Shown: one piece after another, positions 39,173 to 49,215 of the stretch
Layout of the letters: every line of letters starts with the position of its first letter
Numbering within the stretch: the stretch's first letter is position 1
Program-made: the position numbers and the translations under genes
The notes under the pieces: model-generated
Database searches by the model: none
Told to the model about the DNA's origin: nothing
The model's input: the letters and a program-made list of their open reading frames with translations, nothing else
Assembly (NCBI RefSeq): GCF_030817475.1
Contig: NZ_JAUSZJ010000002.1
Location: forward strand, 1,789,501 to 1,853,500
Length of the DNA stretch: 64,000 bases
Direction of reading: 5' to 3'
Source: Streptomyces sp. V2I9
GTDB taxonomy: Bacteria; Actinomycetota; Actinomycetes; Streptomycetales; Streptomycetaceae

Positions 39173-41047
39173 CTACTTCTTGCCCTTGGACTCCCCCGCG
39201 GACTCGTCGGTCGACAGGACGGAGATGAACGCGTCCTGCGGCACCTCCACGTTGCCGACCATCTTCATCCGCTTCTTGCCTTCCTTCTGCTTCTCCAGCA
39301 GCTTCCGCTTACGGGAGATGTCACCGCCGTAGCACTTGGCGAGGACGTCCTTGCGGATGGCGCGGACGGTCTCGCGGGCGATGACCCGAGCGCCGATGGC
39401 CGCCTGGATCGGCACCTCGAAGTTCTGGCGCGGGATGAGCTTCTGCAGCTTGGCGACGAGCCGGACACCGTACGCGTACGCCTTGTCCTTGTGGGTGACC
39501 GCGGAGAACGCGTCCACCTTGTCGCCGTGCAGCAGGATGTCGACCTTCACAAGGTCGGCCGTCTGCTCGCCGGTGGGCTCGTAGTCGAGGGAGGCGTACC
39601 CGCGGGTCTTGGACTTCAGCTGGTCGAAGAAGTCGAAGACGATCTCCGCGAGGGGCAGGGTGTAGCGGATCTCGACCCGGTCCTCGGAGAGGTAGTCCAT
39701 GCCGAGCAGGGTGCCGCGACGGCCCTGGCACAGCTCCATGATCGCGCCGATGAACTCGCTGGGGGCCAGCACCGTGGCGCGGACGACCGGCTCGTGCACC
39801 TTGTCGATCTTGCCCTCGGGGAACTCGCTCGGGTTGGTGACGACGTGCTCGGTGCCGTCCTCCATCTCGACGCGGTAGACCACGTTGGGGGCGGTGGCGA
39901 TCAGGTCGAGCCCGAACTCGCGCTCCAGCCGCTCACGGACCACGTCGAGGTGGAGCAGGCCGAGGAAGCCGACGCGGAAGCCGAAGCCGAGCGCGGCGGA
40001 GGTCTCCGGCTCGTAGACCAGGGCGGCGTCGTTGAGCTGGAGCTTGTCGAGCGCCTCACGCAGGTCCGGGTAGTCGGAGCCGTCCAGCGGGTAGAGCCCC
40101 GAGAACACCATCGGCTTCGGGTCCTTGTAGCCGCCCAGCGCCTCGGTCGCCCCGTTGTGCAGGGAGGTGATCGTGTCACCGACCTTGGACTGCCGGACGT
40201 CCTTCACACCGGTGATGATGTAGCCGACCTCGCCCACGCCGATGCCGTCGGCCGGGGTCATCTCCGGGGAGGACACCCCGATCTCCAGCAGCTCGTGGGT
40301 GGCGCCGGTCGACATCATCCTGATGCGCTCGCGCTTGTTGAGCTGGCCGTCCACGACACGGACGTAGGTGACGACGCCGCGGTACGAGTCGTAGACCGAG
40401 TCGAAGATCATCGCGCGGGCGGGGGCGTCCGCGACGCCGACCGGGGCCGGCACGTCCCGTACAACCCGGTCGAGCAGCGCGTCCACGCCGACGCCGGTCT
40501 TGGCGGAGACCTTGAGCACGTCCTCGGGCTGGCAGCCGATGAGGTTGGCCAGCTCCTCGGAGAACTTCTCCGGCTGCGCGGCGGGGAGGTCGATCTTGTT
40601 GAGCACCGGGACGATGGTGAGGTCGTTCTCCATCGCGAGGTAGAGGTTGGCCAGCGTCTGGGCCTCGATGCCCTGCGCGGCGTCGACCAGCAGGAGCGTG
40701 CCCTCGCAGGCGGCGAGCGAGCGCGAGACCTCGTACGTGAAGTCCACGTGTCCCGGAGTGTCGATCATGTTGAGGACGTGGGTCCGACCCTTGTCCTCGC
40801 CCTCGGTGGGCGCCCAGGGCAGCCGGACCGCCTGGGACTTGATGGTGATGCCGCGCTCGCGCTCGATGTCCATCCGGTCGAGGTACTGAGCACGCATCTG
40901 CCGCTGGTCGACCACTCCGGTCAGCTGAAGCATCCGGTCGGCAAGGGTCGACTTGCCGTGGTCGATGTGCGCGATGATGCAGAAGTTGCGGATCAGCGCC
41001 GGGTCGGTACGGCTCGGCTCGGGCACGTTGGAAGGAGTCGCGGGCAC
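39173..41047 (-). CDS. lepA: Elongation factor 4 (LepA)
   Basis: Ribosomal GTPase acting in translation fidelity/initiation. G1 [10 protein letters not shown]3 DTPGHVDF, G4 NKID, plus the LepA-specific C-terminal domain ([33 protein letters not shown]). Length 624 aa. Divergent from rpsT. Confidence 0.97.
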   Translation of the reverse strand: MPATPSNVPEPSRTDPALIRNFCIIAHIDHGKSTLADRMLQLTGVVDQRQMRAQYLDRMDIERERGITIKSQAVRLPWAPTEGEDKGRTHVLNMIDTPGHVDFTYEVSRSLAACEGTLLLVDAAQGIEAQTLANLYLAMENDLTIVPVLNKIDLPAAQPEKFSEELANLIGCQPEDVLKVSAKTGVGVDALLDRVVRDVPAPVGVADAPARAMIFDSVYDSYRGVVTYVRVVDGQLNKRERIRMMSTGATHELLEIGVSSPEMTPADGIGVGEVGYIITGVKDVRQSKVGDTITSLHNGATEALGGYKDPKPMVFSGLYPLDGSDYPDLREALDKLQLNDAALVYEPETSAALGFGFRVGFLGLLHLDVVRERLEREFGLDLIATAPNVVYRVEMEDGTEHVVTNPSEFPEGKIDKVHEPVVRATVLAPSEFIGAIMELCQGRRGTLLGMDYLSEDRVEIRYTLPLAEIVFDFFDQLKSKTRGYASLDYEPTGEQTADLVKVDILLHGDKVDAFSAVTHKDKAYAYGVRLVAKLQKLIPRQNFEVPIQAAIGARVIARETVRAIRKDVLAKCYGGDISRKRKLLEKQKEGKKRMKMVGNVEVPQDAFISVLSTDESAGESKGKK

Positions 41048-41156
41048 GCAGGGTCCTGATTCTTGAGACGCCGAACGCCGTGTCTCGGGTCGATGTCGGG
41101 TCGGTCGGATCGATACGTAGGCTCCATCGTCCCACGCCTGCGGGGCGGCGACCGGT

Positions 41157-41186
41157 TTGGGCCGGTCGAAGGGTGACTGCTACCGT
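41157..41186 (+). promoter_or_regulatory. Predicted rpsT promoter
   Basis: TTGGGC (41157-41162), 18 nt, TACCGT (41181-41186); transcription near 41193 would give a 5' leader of about 70 nt. Confidence 0.55.
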
Positions 41187-41263
41187 GGACAGCTGTGCCT
41201 CGTGGCTCTCACGAGCGGCGGGGCTCACCTGGAAGATCCAACGAACCTGAAAAGGCTCTATTC

Positions 41264-41530
41264 GTGGCGAACATCAAGTCCCAGATCAAGCGGAACAAGA
41301 CCAACGAGAAGGCGCGCCTGCGCAACAAGGCCGTCAAGTCGTCGCTCAAGACCGCGATCCGCAAGGCCCGCGAGGCCGTCGCAGCCGGTGACGTCGAGAA
41401 GGCCACCACGGCCGCTCGCGACGCCTCCCGTCAGCTCGACAAGGCTGTCTCGAAGGGTGTCATCCACAAGAACGCCGCCGCCAACAAGAAGTCGGCGCTG
41501 GCGTCCAAGGTTGGCTCCCTGCAGGCCTGA
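41264..41530 (+). CDS. rpsT: 30S ribosomal protein S20
   Basis: Binds the 5' domain of 16S rRNA. The GTG at 41264 starts [30 protein letters not shown], the canonical S20 N-terminus; the longer frame to 41195 covers the leader RNA. Length 88 aa, strongly basic. AAGG precedes by about 9 nt. Confidence 0.97.
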   Translation: MANIKSQIKRNKTNEKARLRNKAVKSSLKTAIRKAREAVAAGDVEKATTAARDASRQLDKAVSKGVIHKNAAANKKSALASKVGSLQA

Positions 41531-41889
41531 GCTTCTTCCCGAAGCTCACTGATGTGAACGCCGGAACGGACCAGCGGGCCCTCTCTCCCGCCCCTGCCCG
41601 GCCCCCGCGCCGCACACCGAACCTGCGTTCGCCACGCGGGTGCGGCGCACCCAGAGCATGACCCGGAAGCCCCGGCCCCGAGCTCCCCAGCTCGGGGCCG
41701 GGGCTTCCGGGTGTCCCGGGGGCTTCCGTGGGTCCCGGGGGGGGAAAGCAGGGGGCGGAGGCAGGGGCGCGCGGCCTGTAGGCGGTACCGCCCGCCCCGC
41801 CCCCGTAGGGGTCGTTCACCGGGACTGCCCGAGGGGACCGCCTGGTGGGACCACTCGACGGGACTGTCCGGCAGGGCTGCCCGGCGGGA
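41531..41889. other. Spacer between rpsT and holA
   Basis: No supported gene. It contains the strong terminator at 41662-41711 and, nearer holA, irregular repeats of CGGGACT-type units (about 41820-41890). Confidence 0.5.
41662..41711. terminator. Terminator after rpsT
   Basis: Perfect 23-bp stem (41662-41684 with 41689-41711) and a CCCC loop between convergent rpsT and holA. Confidence 0.88.
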
Positions 41890-42876
41890 CTACCGCCCCG
41901 CGCGCGCGGCGCGGGCGATCGTCACGACGGCCTTCTCCAGCGCGTACTCGGGGTCGTCCCCGCCGCCCTTCACCCCGGCGTCCGCCGCCGCCACCGCCCG
42001 CAGGGCCACCGCGACCCCGTCCGGCGTCCATCCCCGCATCTGCTGACGCACCCGGTCGATCTTCCACGGCGGCATGCCCAGCTCCCGAGCCAGGTCGGCG
42101 GGTCGGCCGCCGCGGGCCGACGACAGCTTCCCGATCGCCCGCACCCCCTGCGCCAGCGCACTGGTGATCAGCACGGGCGGGACCCCGGTCGACAGCGACC
42201 ACCGCAGCGCCTCCAGCGCCTCCGCCGCGCGCCCTTCGACGGCCCGGTCGGCGACGGTGAACGAGGAGGCTTCCGCGCGCCCGGTGTAGTAGCGCCCGAC
42301 GACCGCCTCGTCGATCGTGCCCTCGACGTCCGCGATCAGCTGGGACACCGCGCTCGCCAGCTCCCGCAGATCGCTGCCGATGGAGTCCACCAGCGCCTGG
42401 CACGCCTCCGGCGTCGCGGACCGCCCGTGCGTCCGGAACTCCGACCGTACGAACGAGAGCCGCTCGGCCGGCTTGGTGGTCTTCGGGCAGGCGACCTCGC
42501 GGGCCCCCGCCTTGCGCGCCGCGTCCAGCAGCCCCTTGCCCTTGGCCCCGCCCGCGTGCAGCAGGACGAGCGTGATCTCCTCGACCGGCGAGCCGAGATA
42601 CGCCTTGACGTCCTTGACCGTGTCGGCCGAGAGGTCCTGGGCGTTGCGCACGATCACGACCTTGCGCTCGGCGAAGAGCGAGGGGCTGGTCAGCTCGGCG
42701 AGCGTGCCCGGCTGCAACTGGTCGGACGCCAGATCACGGACGTCCGTGTCGGCGTCGGCGGCGCGCGCGGCCGCCACCACCTGCTGCACCGCGCGGTCCA
42801 GGAGGAGGTCCTCCTGGCCCACGGCGAGGGTGAGGGGAGCGAGCGGATCGTCGGTGGAATTCTTCCTGGTGGCCAT
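41890..42876 (-). CDS. holA: DNA polymerase III subunit delta
   Basis: Clamp-loader subunit that opens the beta clamp. Typical delta pattern: LAVGQEDLLLDRAVQQVV, SPSLFAERKVVIVRNAQDLSAD, LVLLHAGGAKGKGLLDAARKAGA, and C-terminal MPPWKIDRVRQQMRGWTP. ATG 42876 (MATRKNSTDDPLAPL) gives 328 aa; the frame runs 64 codons further upstream in non-coding style. Confidence 0.92.
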   Translation of the reverse strand: MATRKNSTDDPLAPLTLAVGQEDLLLDRAVQQVVAAARAADADTDVRDLASDQLQPGTLAELTSPSLFAERKVVIVRNAQDLSADTVKDVKAYLGSPVEEITLVLLHAGGAKGKGLLDAARKAGAREVACPKTTKPAERLSFVRSEFRTHGRSATPEACQALVDSIGSDLRELASAVSQLIADVEGTIDEAVVGRYYTGRAEASSFTVADRAVEGRAAEALEALRWSLSTGVPPVLITSALAQGVRAIGKLSSARGGRPADLARELGMPPWKIDRVRQQMRGWTPDGVAVALRAVAAADAGVKGGGDDPEYALEKAVVTIARAARAGR

Positions 42877-43019
42877 CACCGACCAGCATCCCACGCCCCA
42901 CCGACAGCCCCGGCGGCCCGCCGCCCGCCCACTCGGTGCCGGCTCCTGGGCCACGGCCCATCGGCACGGCCCGGGGATACGGGCACCCGTACCGGAGGGC
43001 CGTACCGGAGAATGTCCGG

Positions 43020-43265
43020 GTGAGCGATGTGAGACATGTACTGGTGCTGCCCGACCGAGACGCGGCACAGGAGGTGGCCGAGGAGCTGGCGGACCGCTTC
43101 GGGGTCGGCGAGGAGCCTCAGCTCGTACGGGACGCGCTGGCCGGCGAGGACGACGCCGAGGACGCCCAGTGGCTGGTGGTCGTGGAAGATCCGGCCGGAC
43201 GCCTGGACCCGGCCGCGCTGGACGCGTTCGCCGAGGAGTACGAAGGCTGGCTGGAGAAGCCGTGA
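43020..43265 (+). CDS. Small conserved hypothetical protein
   Basis: An 81-aa acidic protein from GTG 43020: VSDVRHVLVLPDRDAAQEVAEELADRFGVGEEPQLVRDAL. No known domain recognised. Codon use is that of a real gene, and the acidic, hydrophilic composition suggests a soluble protein. The start is inferred; the frame extends to 42936. Confidence 0.6.
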   Translation: MSDVRHVLVLPDRDAAQEVAEELADRFGVGEEPQLVRDALAGEDDAEDAQWLVVVEDPAGRLDPAALDAFAEEYEGWLEKP

Positions 43266-43292
43266 GAGGCGTCCCGGCGGACCGGCCGGGGT

Positions 43293-44174
43293 TCAGCCCT
43301 TGGGCACGATCTGGATGTCCAGGTCGATGACGATGCTCGGCCCCACCACCGCGATCCCGCGCGCCAGCATGGTCTGCCAGGTGAGCGTGAAGTCCTCGCG
43401 GTGCAGTTCGGTGGTGGCCCGGCAGGCGGCGCGGGTCTCGCCCTCCAGGCCACTGCCGATACCGAGGTACTGAGTGTCCAGCGTCACGGTCCGGCTCACC
43501 CCGTGCAGGGTCAGCGCCCCGGTGACGCCCCAGCGGCTGCCGCCCCGGTGGACGAAGCGCTCGCTGTAGAACTCCAGCGTCGGATAGCGGCCGACGTCGA
43601 GGAAGTCGCCGGAGCGCAGATGGTCGTCACGCATCTGCACATTGGTGTCGATCGACGCGGCGTCGATGATCACGTGCATGGCGGAGTCCTCCATGCGGTC
43701 GGCGATCCGGACCGCCCCGGCGAAGGTGTTGAACCTGCCGTGGATGCGGGCGAGCCCGATGTGACGGGCGGTGAAGCCGATCTGCGAGTGGTTCGGCTCG
43801 ATGTCCCAGTCGCCGGGTTCGGGCAGTTGCGGGAGCGGTGCCACCTGGAGCGTCACATCGCCCAGGTTGGCGTGCGCTCCCTCGGTCACCGTCACCGCCC
43901 CGTGGAAGGGGGAGAAGCCCTCGGCCGTGATCGCGAGACGGTGGTCCCCGGCCGGAACCGTGGCGAGAACCCTGCCGAAGGGGTCCGTCTCGCCGCCCGT
44001 CACCCGGCGGCCCGTGCTGTCGGTCACGACGAACTCGGCCTGCGGTACCGGTTCGTTGACCGGGTCCAGCACCCGGCAGCTGAGCACACCTGCGGTGCGA
44101 GGCACCTGGACTCCCGCGAGGGCCCCACCGCGCCCACCCGCCTGGCCTCTGTTTCCCAGCCAACGGCCGAACAT
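43293..44174 (-). CDS. YceI family protein with carboxypeptidase regulatory-like domain
   Basis: A 293-aa protein. Residues about 25-115 are a CarboxypepD_reg-like beta domain (GVLSCRVLDPVNEPVPQAEFVVTDSTGRRVTGGETDPFGRVLATVPAGDHRLAITAEGF); about 120-292 are YceI (GDWDIEPNHSQIGFTARHIGLARIHGRFNTFAGAV ... LTLHGVSRTVTL). YceI binds polyisoprenoids in a lipocalin-like barrel. There is no classical signal peptide. Confidence 0.85.
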   Translation of the reverse strand: MFGRWLGNRGQAGGRGGALAGVQVPRTAGVLSCRVLDPVNEPVPQAEFVVTDSTGRRVTGGETDPFGRVLATVPAGDHRLAITAEGFSPFHGAVTVTEGAHANLGDVTLQVAPLPQLPEPGDWDIEPNHSQIGFTARHIGLARIHGRFNTFAGAVRIADRMEDSAMHVIIDAASIDTNVQMRDDHLRSGDFLDVGRYPTLEFYSERFVHRGGSRWGVTGALTLHGVSRTVTLDTQYLGIGSGLEGETRAACRATTELHREDFTLTWQTMLARGIAVVGPSIVIDLDIQIVPKG

Positions 44175-44538
44175 CTCTTACCTACTCCCAGGGGCACTTC
44201 GCACTCCGGGCCTCTGACCGGCGTACGTCCTTGTCGGATCTCTTGGACGTCCCTGTCGGACATGTCGGATCAGCGGCCCGCCGACGAGCATGCATTCGAT
44301 CACTATTGCGCCGTTCGAGCAAACTGACCACCTCGGAAGGTCTTGTGCTGAGATGCCACGAGGTGTAATGGGGATGCCGACTACTGGGATCGGCGACAGG
44401 GATCGGGCGCGCTCGCACGGCGACCCTCCCCACCTCGGACACCACGGACCTAGGTCTCCTGTCCGAGGTGCGCCGGGCCCCCGCCCGAGGGCTGTGGCCC
44501 GAGGCGTCGCGTGATCATCGCGGTCTAGCGTGTCGGGC
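44175..44538. other. Divergent spacer upstream of the YceI and PPOX genes
   Basis: No supported gene. It holds repeated TGTCGGA motifs at about 44231-44270, a lower-GC stretch near 44290-44385, and a hairpin CACCTCGGAC (44431-44440) with GTCCGAGGTG (44461-44470) around a 20-nt loop. Divergent promoters are expected here. Confidence 0.45.
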
Positions 44539-45000
44539 ATGACCGAACCCGACCCCGCCCGCAGCCGGGAGCAACGCAAACAGGACGTCCTGACCCGTCT
44601 GCGGCGGGACCACGACGCATGGGTGGCGACGGCCTCCCCGGACGGCGTCCCCACTCTGGTGCCGCTGTCGTTCTCCTGGGACGACGACACCGGCACCCTG
44701 GTGATGTGCACGCGGCGGACCAACCCGACCGCCGTCAACGTGACCCCCACCGGCCCGATCCGGGTCACCGTCGGCCACACCCGCGACGTGGTACTGATCG
44801 AGGGCGACGCACAGGTCGTGGAGGGAAAGGACCTGGCCCCCGTCCTGGGCGACGCGTTCGCCGCCAAACTCGACTGGGACCCGCGCGACGGCCCCCGCTG
44901 GGTGTTCCTGCTCATCACCCCTCACTCCCTGCGCGCCTGGCGTGAGGAGAACGAACTCCCCGACCGCGATCTGATGGCCGACGGTGCCTGGCTCGTCTGA
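44539..45000 (+). CDS. Pyridoxamine 5'-phosphate oxidase family (PPOX) protein
   Basis: Split-barrel flavin or F420-binding protein, 153 aa. DHDAWVATASPDGVPTLVPLSFSWDDDTGTLVMCTRRTNPTAVNV and PRWVFLLITPHSLRAWREENEL fit small PPOX-class proteins. A possible -10 TAGCGT (44526-44531) lies 7 nt before this ATG, again suggesting a leaderless mRNA; an in-frame GTG at 44530 overlaps that element. Confidence 0.78.
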   Translation: MTEPDPARSREQRKQDVLTRLRRDHDAWVATASPDGVPTLVPLSFSWDDDTGTLVMCTRRTNPTAVNVTPTGPIRVTVGHTRDVVLIEGDAQVVEGKDLAPVLGDAFAAKLDWDPRDGPRWVFLLITPHSLRAWREENELPDRDLMADGAWLV

Positions 45001-45045
45001 CCCACGCACCCGGACCGCGGGAAACGGGGGTCCGCTTCGCCGGGA

Positions 45046-47697
45046 TCACGACCTCCCCACCGCCCGCAGCTCCTTTCCGGTGCCCGTCACCGCGATCGCC
45101 CCGTCGGTGTCGGTGCGCAGGACCCGTGCCCCGGCCGCGCCGAGAGCGCCCACCGTGCGCGGCGACGGGTGACCGTACGGGTTGTCCGCGCCGCAGGAGA
45201 TCAGCGCCAGCCTCGGCCGTACGGTGTGGAGCAGCCCGGCGTCCTGGAAGGCCGAGCCGTGGTGGGCCACCTTGAGAACGTCCACCGGGCCCGACGCCTC
45301 CCGGTCCCGCAGCAACTCCCGCTGAGCCGGGGGCTCGAGGTCTCCGAGCAGGAGCAGCGTCAGCCCTCCGGCCGCCCGTACGCGCAGGGTGACGCTGGAA
45401 TCGTTCGGCTCCCGCACCGCTGCCCCCGCTCCCCCGGACCCCGGACGCGGCCAGAGGACCCGCCAGTCGACCGGGCCCCACCGGCGGCGCTCCCCGGCCG
45501 CGGCCCGCACCGTCGGAACCCGCGCCTCGGCCGCCGTGCGCCGCACGAACGCGGCCTGCTCGGGCGGTTCTTCGAGGCTCGTCGTCTGGATCGCGCCCAC
45601 CGCCCTGCCCCGCAGAACGCCCGGCAGCCCGCGTACGTGGTCGGCGTGGAAGTGGGTCAGGACCACGAGCGGCACCCTGGTCACCGCGAGGTCGCGCAGG
45701 CAACGGTCGACCGCGCGGGGATCAGGCCCGGCGTCGACGACCACCCCCGTGCCCTTCCCTGCCGCAAGGATCATCGCGTCGCCCTGCCCCACGTCGCAGA
45801 GTGCGAACGCCCAGCCGGGCGGCGGCCATCCGGTCATGATCCGGGTCAAGGGGACCGGCCGCAGCACGGTCAGCACGAGGAGCAGCCCGGTGGCCGCACA
45901 GATCCACGGGTGCCGGGCCAGCCTCGGGGCCAGGAGCACGAGCAGCACCGTGAGACCGGCCAGCAGCGCCGCGCCGGACCACCCTCCGGGCCACTGCGCC
46001 TCCGCTCCGGGAAGCCCCGCCCCCGTACGGGCGACCGTGGCGATCCACCCGACCGGCCAGCTCGCGATCCGGGCCAGCACCTCGGCCGCCGGGAGGGCGA
46101 CCGGGGCGACGGCGAGAGCCGTGAATCCGAGTACCGTCGCCGGCGCCACCGCGAACTCCGCCAGCAGATTGCACGGGACCGCCACCAGGCTGACCCGCGA
46201 GGCCAGGACCACCACCACGGGGGCGCACACGGCCTGCGCGGCCGCCGCCGCGGCCAGCACCTCGGCAAGCCTGCCCGGAACCCGTCGCGCGCGGAGCGCG
46301 AGGCTCCATCTCGGTGCGAGCGTCAGCAGCGCGCCGGTGGCCAGGACCGACAGCAGGAAACCGTAACTCCGGGCCAGCCAGGGGTCGTAGAGCACCAGCA
46401 GGAGGACCGCCGCCGCCAGCGCGGGGATCAGTGATCTCCGGCGGCCCGTTCCGATCGCAAGGAGCGTGATGAGCCCGCAGGCGGCGGCGCGGAGCACGCT
46501 CGGCTCCGGGCGGCACACGACGACGAACGCGAGCGTCATCGCGCCGCCGATCACCGCGGTCGCCCGCAGCGAAAGCCCGATCACCGGTGCCAGCCCCCGT
46601 CTTTCCGCGGTCAGCGCGGACCCCGGCGGCCCGACGAGGACGAAGAGGAGGATCGACAAATTTGCACCTGAAACACTCAAAAGGTGTGTCAGATCGGTCG
46701 CCTTGAAGGCCTCGTGGAGTTCGGGCGGGACTCTGGAGGTGTCGCCGACCACCAGCCCCGGCAGCAGCGCACGCGCATCCGCGTCCAGCCCGTCCGTCGC
46801 CTGCCGCAGTCCGGCCCGCAGCTCCCCCGCCGCGCGCTGGATCCACGTCGGAGGCCCGATGATCCGGGGCGCGGCCGCGCTGTCCACCCGCAGGACAGCC
46901 GCGAGCCGTTCGCCCTCGTGCGCCGGCGGGGAGAGGCGGCCGCCGAGCCGGAGCCGCGTGGACGGCAGCAGCTTCTGCCAGCCCGCCCGGTGGCCGCCCG
47001 CCGGGACCGTGATCAGCACCGGGGTGCGGACTCGGGCGGTCCGGCCGCGGACCGCCCGCACCTGGATGGTCTCGGCGTCGATCAGGAGAAGAGGGGGTGT
47101 GCTGTGACTGCCCCGCACCGCCGGGCGCGTCGTCCGGGGGTCCGACGTCACCCGTACGTCGACGTCGACCCGTGCGTACTCCCGCGCCAGTGCGGGTACG
47201 GGCCCACGCCGCACATCGGCCCCGTGCAGCCCGGCCACCGCCGCGCCTCCCGCCGCGCACAGCAGCACGGCTCCCCCGGCGGCGATGAGCCGGGACCGTC
47301 CGGCAGCGCTCCCCGGCCGCCTCGCCGTCCGGGCGGTCCGCAGGGCTCCCGTGCGCACGGCGACCACCAACAGGACGAGCCCGAAGACCGCGCAGGTGAC
47401 GGACACCACCGCCGCCCACCTCCCCGGCAGTCCCAGCGCCACCGCGGCAGCGGCCCAGACCGCCAGCGCAGGCGGCACGAGCCGCAGATCGGCAGGGCCC
47501 TCCTGCCTCCCTTCCGCTTCTCCGGGCACATCCGGGCCGCCCCGACCGCCCCGTGCTCCCTGCGTTCCGGGGCCGCCGCTCGGAAGCCGTGCCGCGAGCG
47601 GCCCCGACACCACCGCGCTGGCCGCGCCACCGATGGTGCCGCGCCTCTCCGGCTCCACGTCCCGTGGGAGGCCGAGCCGGAACTCACGGTTACTCAT
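45046..47697 (-). CDS. comEC: ComEC/Rec2 family DNA-uptake membrane protein
   Basis: An 883-aa multi-spanning protein. An N-terminal helical and OB-like segment (AREYARVDVDVRVTSDPRTT) is followed by the Competence permease core (LTHLLSVSGANLSILLFVLVGP) and a C-terminal metallo-beta-lactamase domain (VLTHFHADHVRGLPGVL, KVAHHGSAFQD). In competent bacteria it transports single-stranded DNA. The start overlaps the comEA stop by 4 nt. Natural competence is not generally known in streptomycetes. Confidence 0.9.
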   Translation of the reverse strand: MSNREFRLGLPRDVEPERRGTIGGAASAVVSGPLAARLPSGGPGTQGARGGRGGPDVPGEAEGRQEGPADLRLVPPALAVWAAAAVALGLPGRWAAVVSVTCAVFGLVLLVVAVRTGALRTARTARRPGSAAGRSRLIAAGGAVLLCAAGGAAVAGLHGADVRRGPVPALAREYARVDVDVRVTSDPRTTRPAVRGSHSTPPLLLIDAETIQVRAVRGRTARVRTPVLITVPAGGHRAGWQKLLPSTRLRLGGRLSPPAHEGERLAAVLRVDSAAAPRIIGPPTWIQRAAGELRAGLRQATDGLDADARALLPGLVVGDTSRVPPELHEAFKATDLTHLLSVSGANLSILLFVLVGPPGSALTAERRGLAPVIGLSLRATAVIGGAMTLAFVVVCRPEPSVLRAAACGLITLLAIGTGRRRSLIPALAAAVLLLVLYDPWLARSYGFLLSVLATGALLTLAPRWSLALRARRVPGRLAEVLAAAAAAQAVCAPVVVVLASRVSLVAVPCNLLAEFAVAPATVLGFTALAVAPVALPAAEVLARIASWPVGWIATVARTGAGLPGAEAQWPGGWSGAALLAGLTVLLVLLAPRLARHPWICAATGLLLVLTVLRPVPLTRIMTGWPPPGWAFALCDVGQGDAMILAAGKGTGVVVDAGPDPRAVDRCLRDLAVTRVPLVVLTHFHADHVRGLPGVLRGRAVGAIQTTSLEEPPEQAAFVRRTAAEARVPTVRAAAGERRRWGPVDWRVLWPRPGSGGAGAAVREPNDSSVTLRVRAAGGLTLLLLGDLEPPAQRELLRDREASGPVDVLKVAHHGSAFQDAGLLHTVRPRLALISCGADNPYGHPSPRTVGALGAAGARVLRTDTDGAIAVTGTGKELRAVGRS

Positions 47698-49037
47698 GGG
47701 CGTACGAGCGGCTGGAGGTCGGCGAAGCGGCGGTCGCCGATCCCGTCGACCTGGCGGAGTTCGTCGACGGACCGGAACCCGTTGTTCTCCGTGCGGTAGT
47801 CGATCATGTGCTGGGCCAGCACGGGTCCGACCCCCGGCAGGGTTTCGAGCTGTTCCGCAGTCGCCGTGTTCAGGCTCAGCGGCGCCGAGGGCCCGGCCCC
47901 GCCCGGCGTCCCGGCCTGCCCGCCGCCCCCGAGCCCGCCTCCGCCGGCTGGGGCGGCGAGGGGCGAACCGGGCGGAAGGCCCACGACGACCTGCTCCCCG
48001 TCCGTGAGGACCCGCGCCCGGTTGAGCCCGGTCAGGTCCGTGCCGGCGCGCACACCGCCCGCCGCGTCGAGCGCGTCCGCCACCCGCGATCCCGTGGGAA
48101 GCCGCCGGATCCCCGGCCGGCGCACCTTGCCGCTCACATCGACGACGATCTGCCCGCTCCCTCCTGCGGAGGGCGGCTCCCCGGCAGCCGGACGGGGCAC
48201 CGGGTCAGGAGTACCGGACCGTAACGCGTCCGGGGCCGGTCCGGGCGCGGCCGCCTCGTCCGCCACCGGTTCCGGGGCGTGCACGGCCTGGGGGCGCGCG
48301 GACCAGAAGTGGACCGCCGCCACGGCCACCGCGACGAGCAGCACCAGGCCGAGCACCACCGGCGTACGCGGCGCCATGCCGCATCGGAGCCGTACCCACA
48401 GGGGCAGCCGCTCCCGGACCGCCGCCACGATCCGGCGCGCCTTCGAGGAGTCCCCCGCGGTCCCGCCCTCTCCGGCGGCCTCGGGCACGGGTCCGGGTTC
48501 CGGTGGCGCCTCGCGCACGGGCGCGTCCGCAGTCCCCCGCACCCCTGCGGCGGGCACGGACAGGATCGCCGCCTCACGTACGGGTTCGGCCCCCGGTCCG
48601 GGCCCGGCGTCGCCCCCGAGCCCGGACGCACCGGCCAACAACGCGTCCGCCCGGTGACGTGCGGCAGCCGACGCGAGGGCGGAACGCCGCACGGCCCGCC
48701 GCCCGCCGGGTCCCGGCCCGGAACGAACGCCGGGTCCCGTCCCCGCGCGGCCGTTCGGGCGCGTTCCGGCCGCGTGCCTTCCCCGTGCGGGGCGCCGCCC
48801 GTACAGCGGGTCGGGCGGTGGCAGAACGGTGGCGGGGGAGCCGGCCACCGACGCCGACGGGGAGGCGGCCACGGCGGGAGCCCCGGAACCGGCCGGAAAG
48901 GCGACCGGGGAGGCGGACGGAGACGTGGCCACAGTAGGGGGCGGCGAGGTGAACACGGCGGTGGACGACGCGGCGGACGGCGGGACAGCTGTGATCGGAG
49001 CGCCGGGAGCCGACGCCCGAGAGGTTCGAAGGGCCAT
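47694..49037 (-). CDS. comEA: ComEA family helix-hairpin-helix DNA-binding protein
   Basis: A 447-aa membrane-anchored DNA receptor. Residues 1-210 are disordered Pro/Ala/Arg-rich; about 226-246 are the single membrane helix; 297-355 a SLBB domain (IVVDVSGKVRRPGIRRLPTGSRVADAL); 388-447 a double helix-hairpin-helix (SLNTATAEQLETLPGVGPVLAQHMIDYR ... VDGIGDRRFADLQ). The disordered part is far longer than in the compact Bacillus ComEA, and the start could be internal. Coupled to comEC. Confidence 0.87.
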   Translation of the reverse strand: MALRTSRASAPGAPITAVPPSAASSTAVFTSPPPTVATSPSASPVAFPAGSGAPAVAASPSASVAGSPATVLPPPDPLYGRRPARGRHAAGTRPNGRAGTGPGVRSGPGPGGRRAVRRSALASAAARHRADALLAGASGLGGDAGPGPGAEPVREAAILSVPAAGVRGTADAPVREAPPEPGPVPEAAGEGGTAGDSSKARRIVAAVRERLPLWVRLRCGMAPRTPVVLGLVLLVAVAVAAVHFWSARPQAVHAPEPVADEAAAPGPAPDALRSGTPDPVPRPAAGEPPSAGGSGQIVVDVSGKVRRPGIRRLPTGSRVADALDAAGGVRAGTDLTGLNRARVLTDGEQVVVGLPPGSPLAAPAGGGGLGGGGQAGTPGGAGPSAPLSLNTATAEQLETLPGVGPVLAQHMIDYRTENNGFRSVDELRQVDGIGDRRFADLQPLVRP

Positions 49038-49215
49038 GCCTCATGACGTTAGGCACATCCGTCCGACCCTGCTGAGCGGCACCGATTTCTGTGGACAGCC
49101 CGGCAGTTGTGGATATCTCGGCCCCTCCGCCGGGTGAAAACAGCGATGCCCGCCCGACGCACGACGGCCCACCCCCGCCGCGCCGGATCACCGCGCGGAG
49201 GTCGCCGCGCCGGGA

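Noticed and set aside
44182..44445. 87-aa minus-strand frame in the YceI/PPOX spacer
   Set aside because: No ribosome site, mixed codon use and no recognisable motif.
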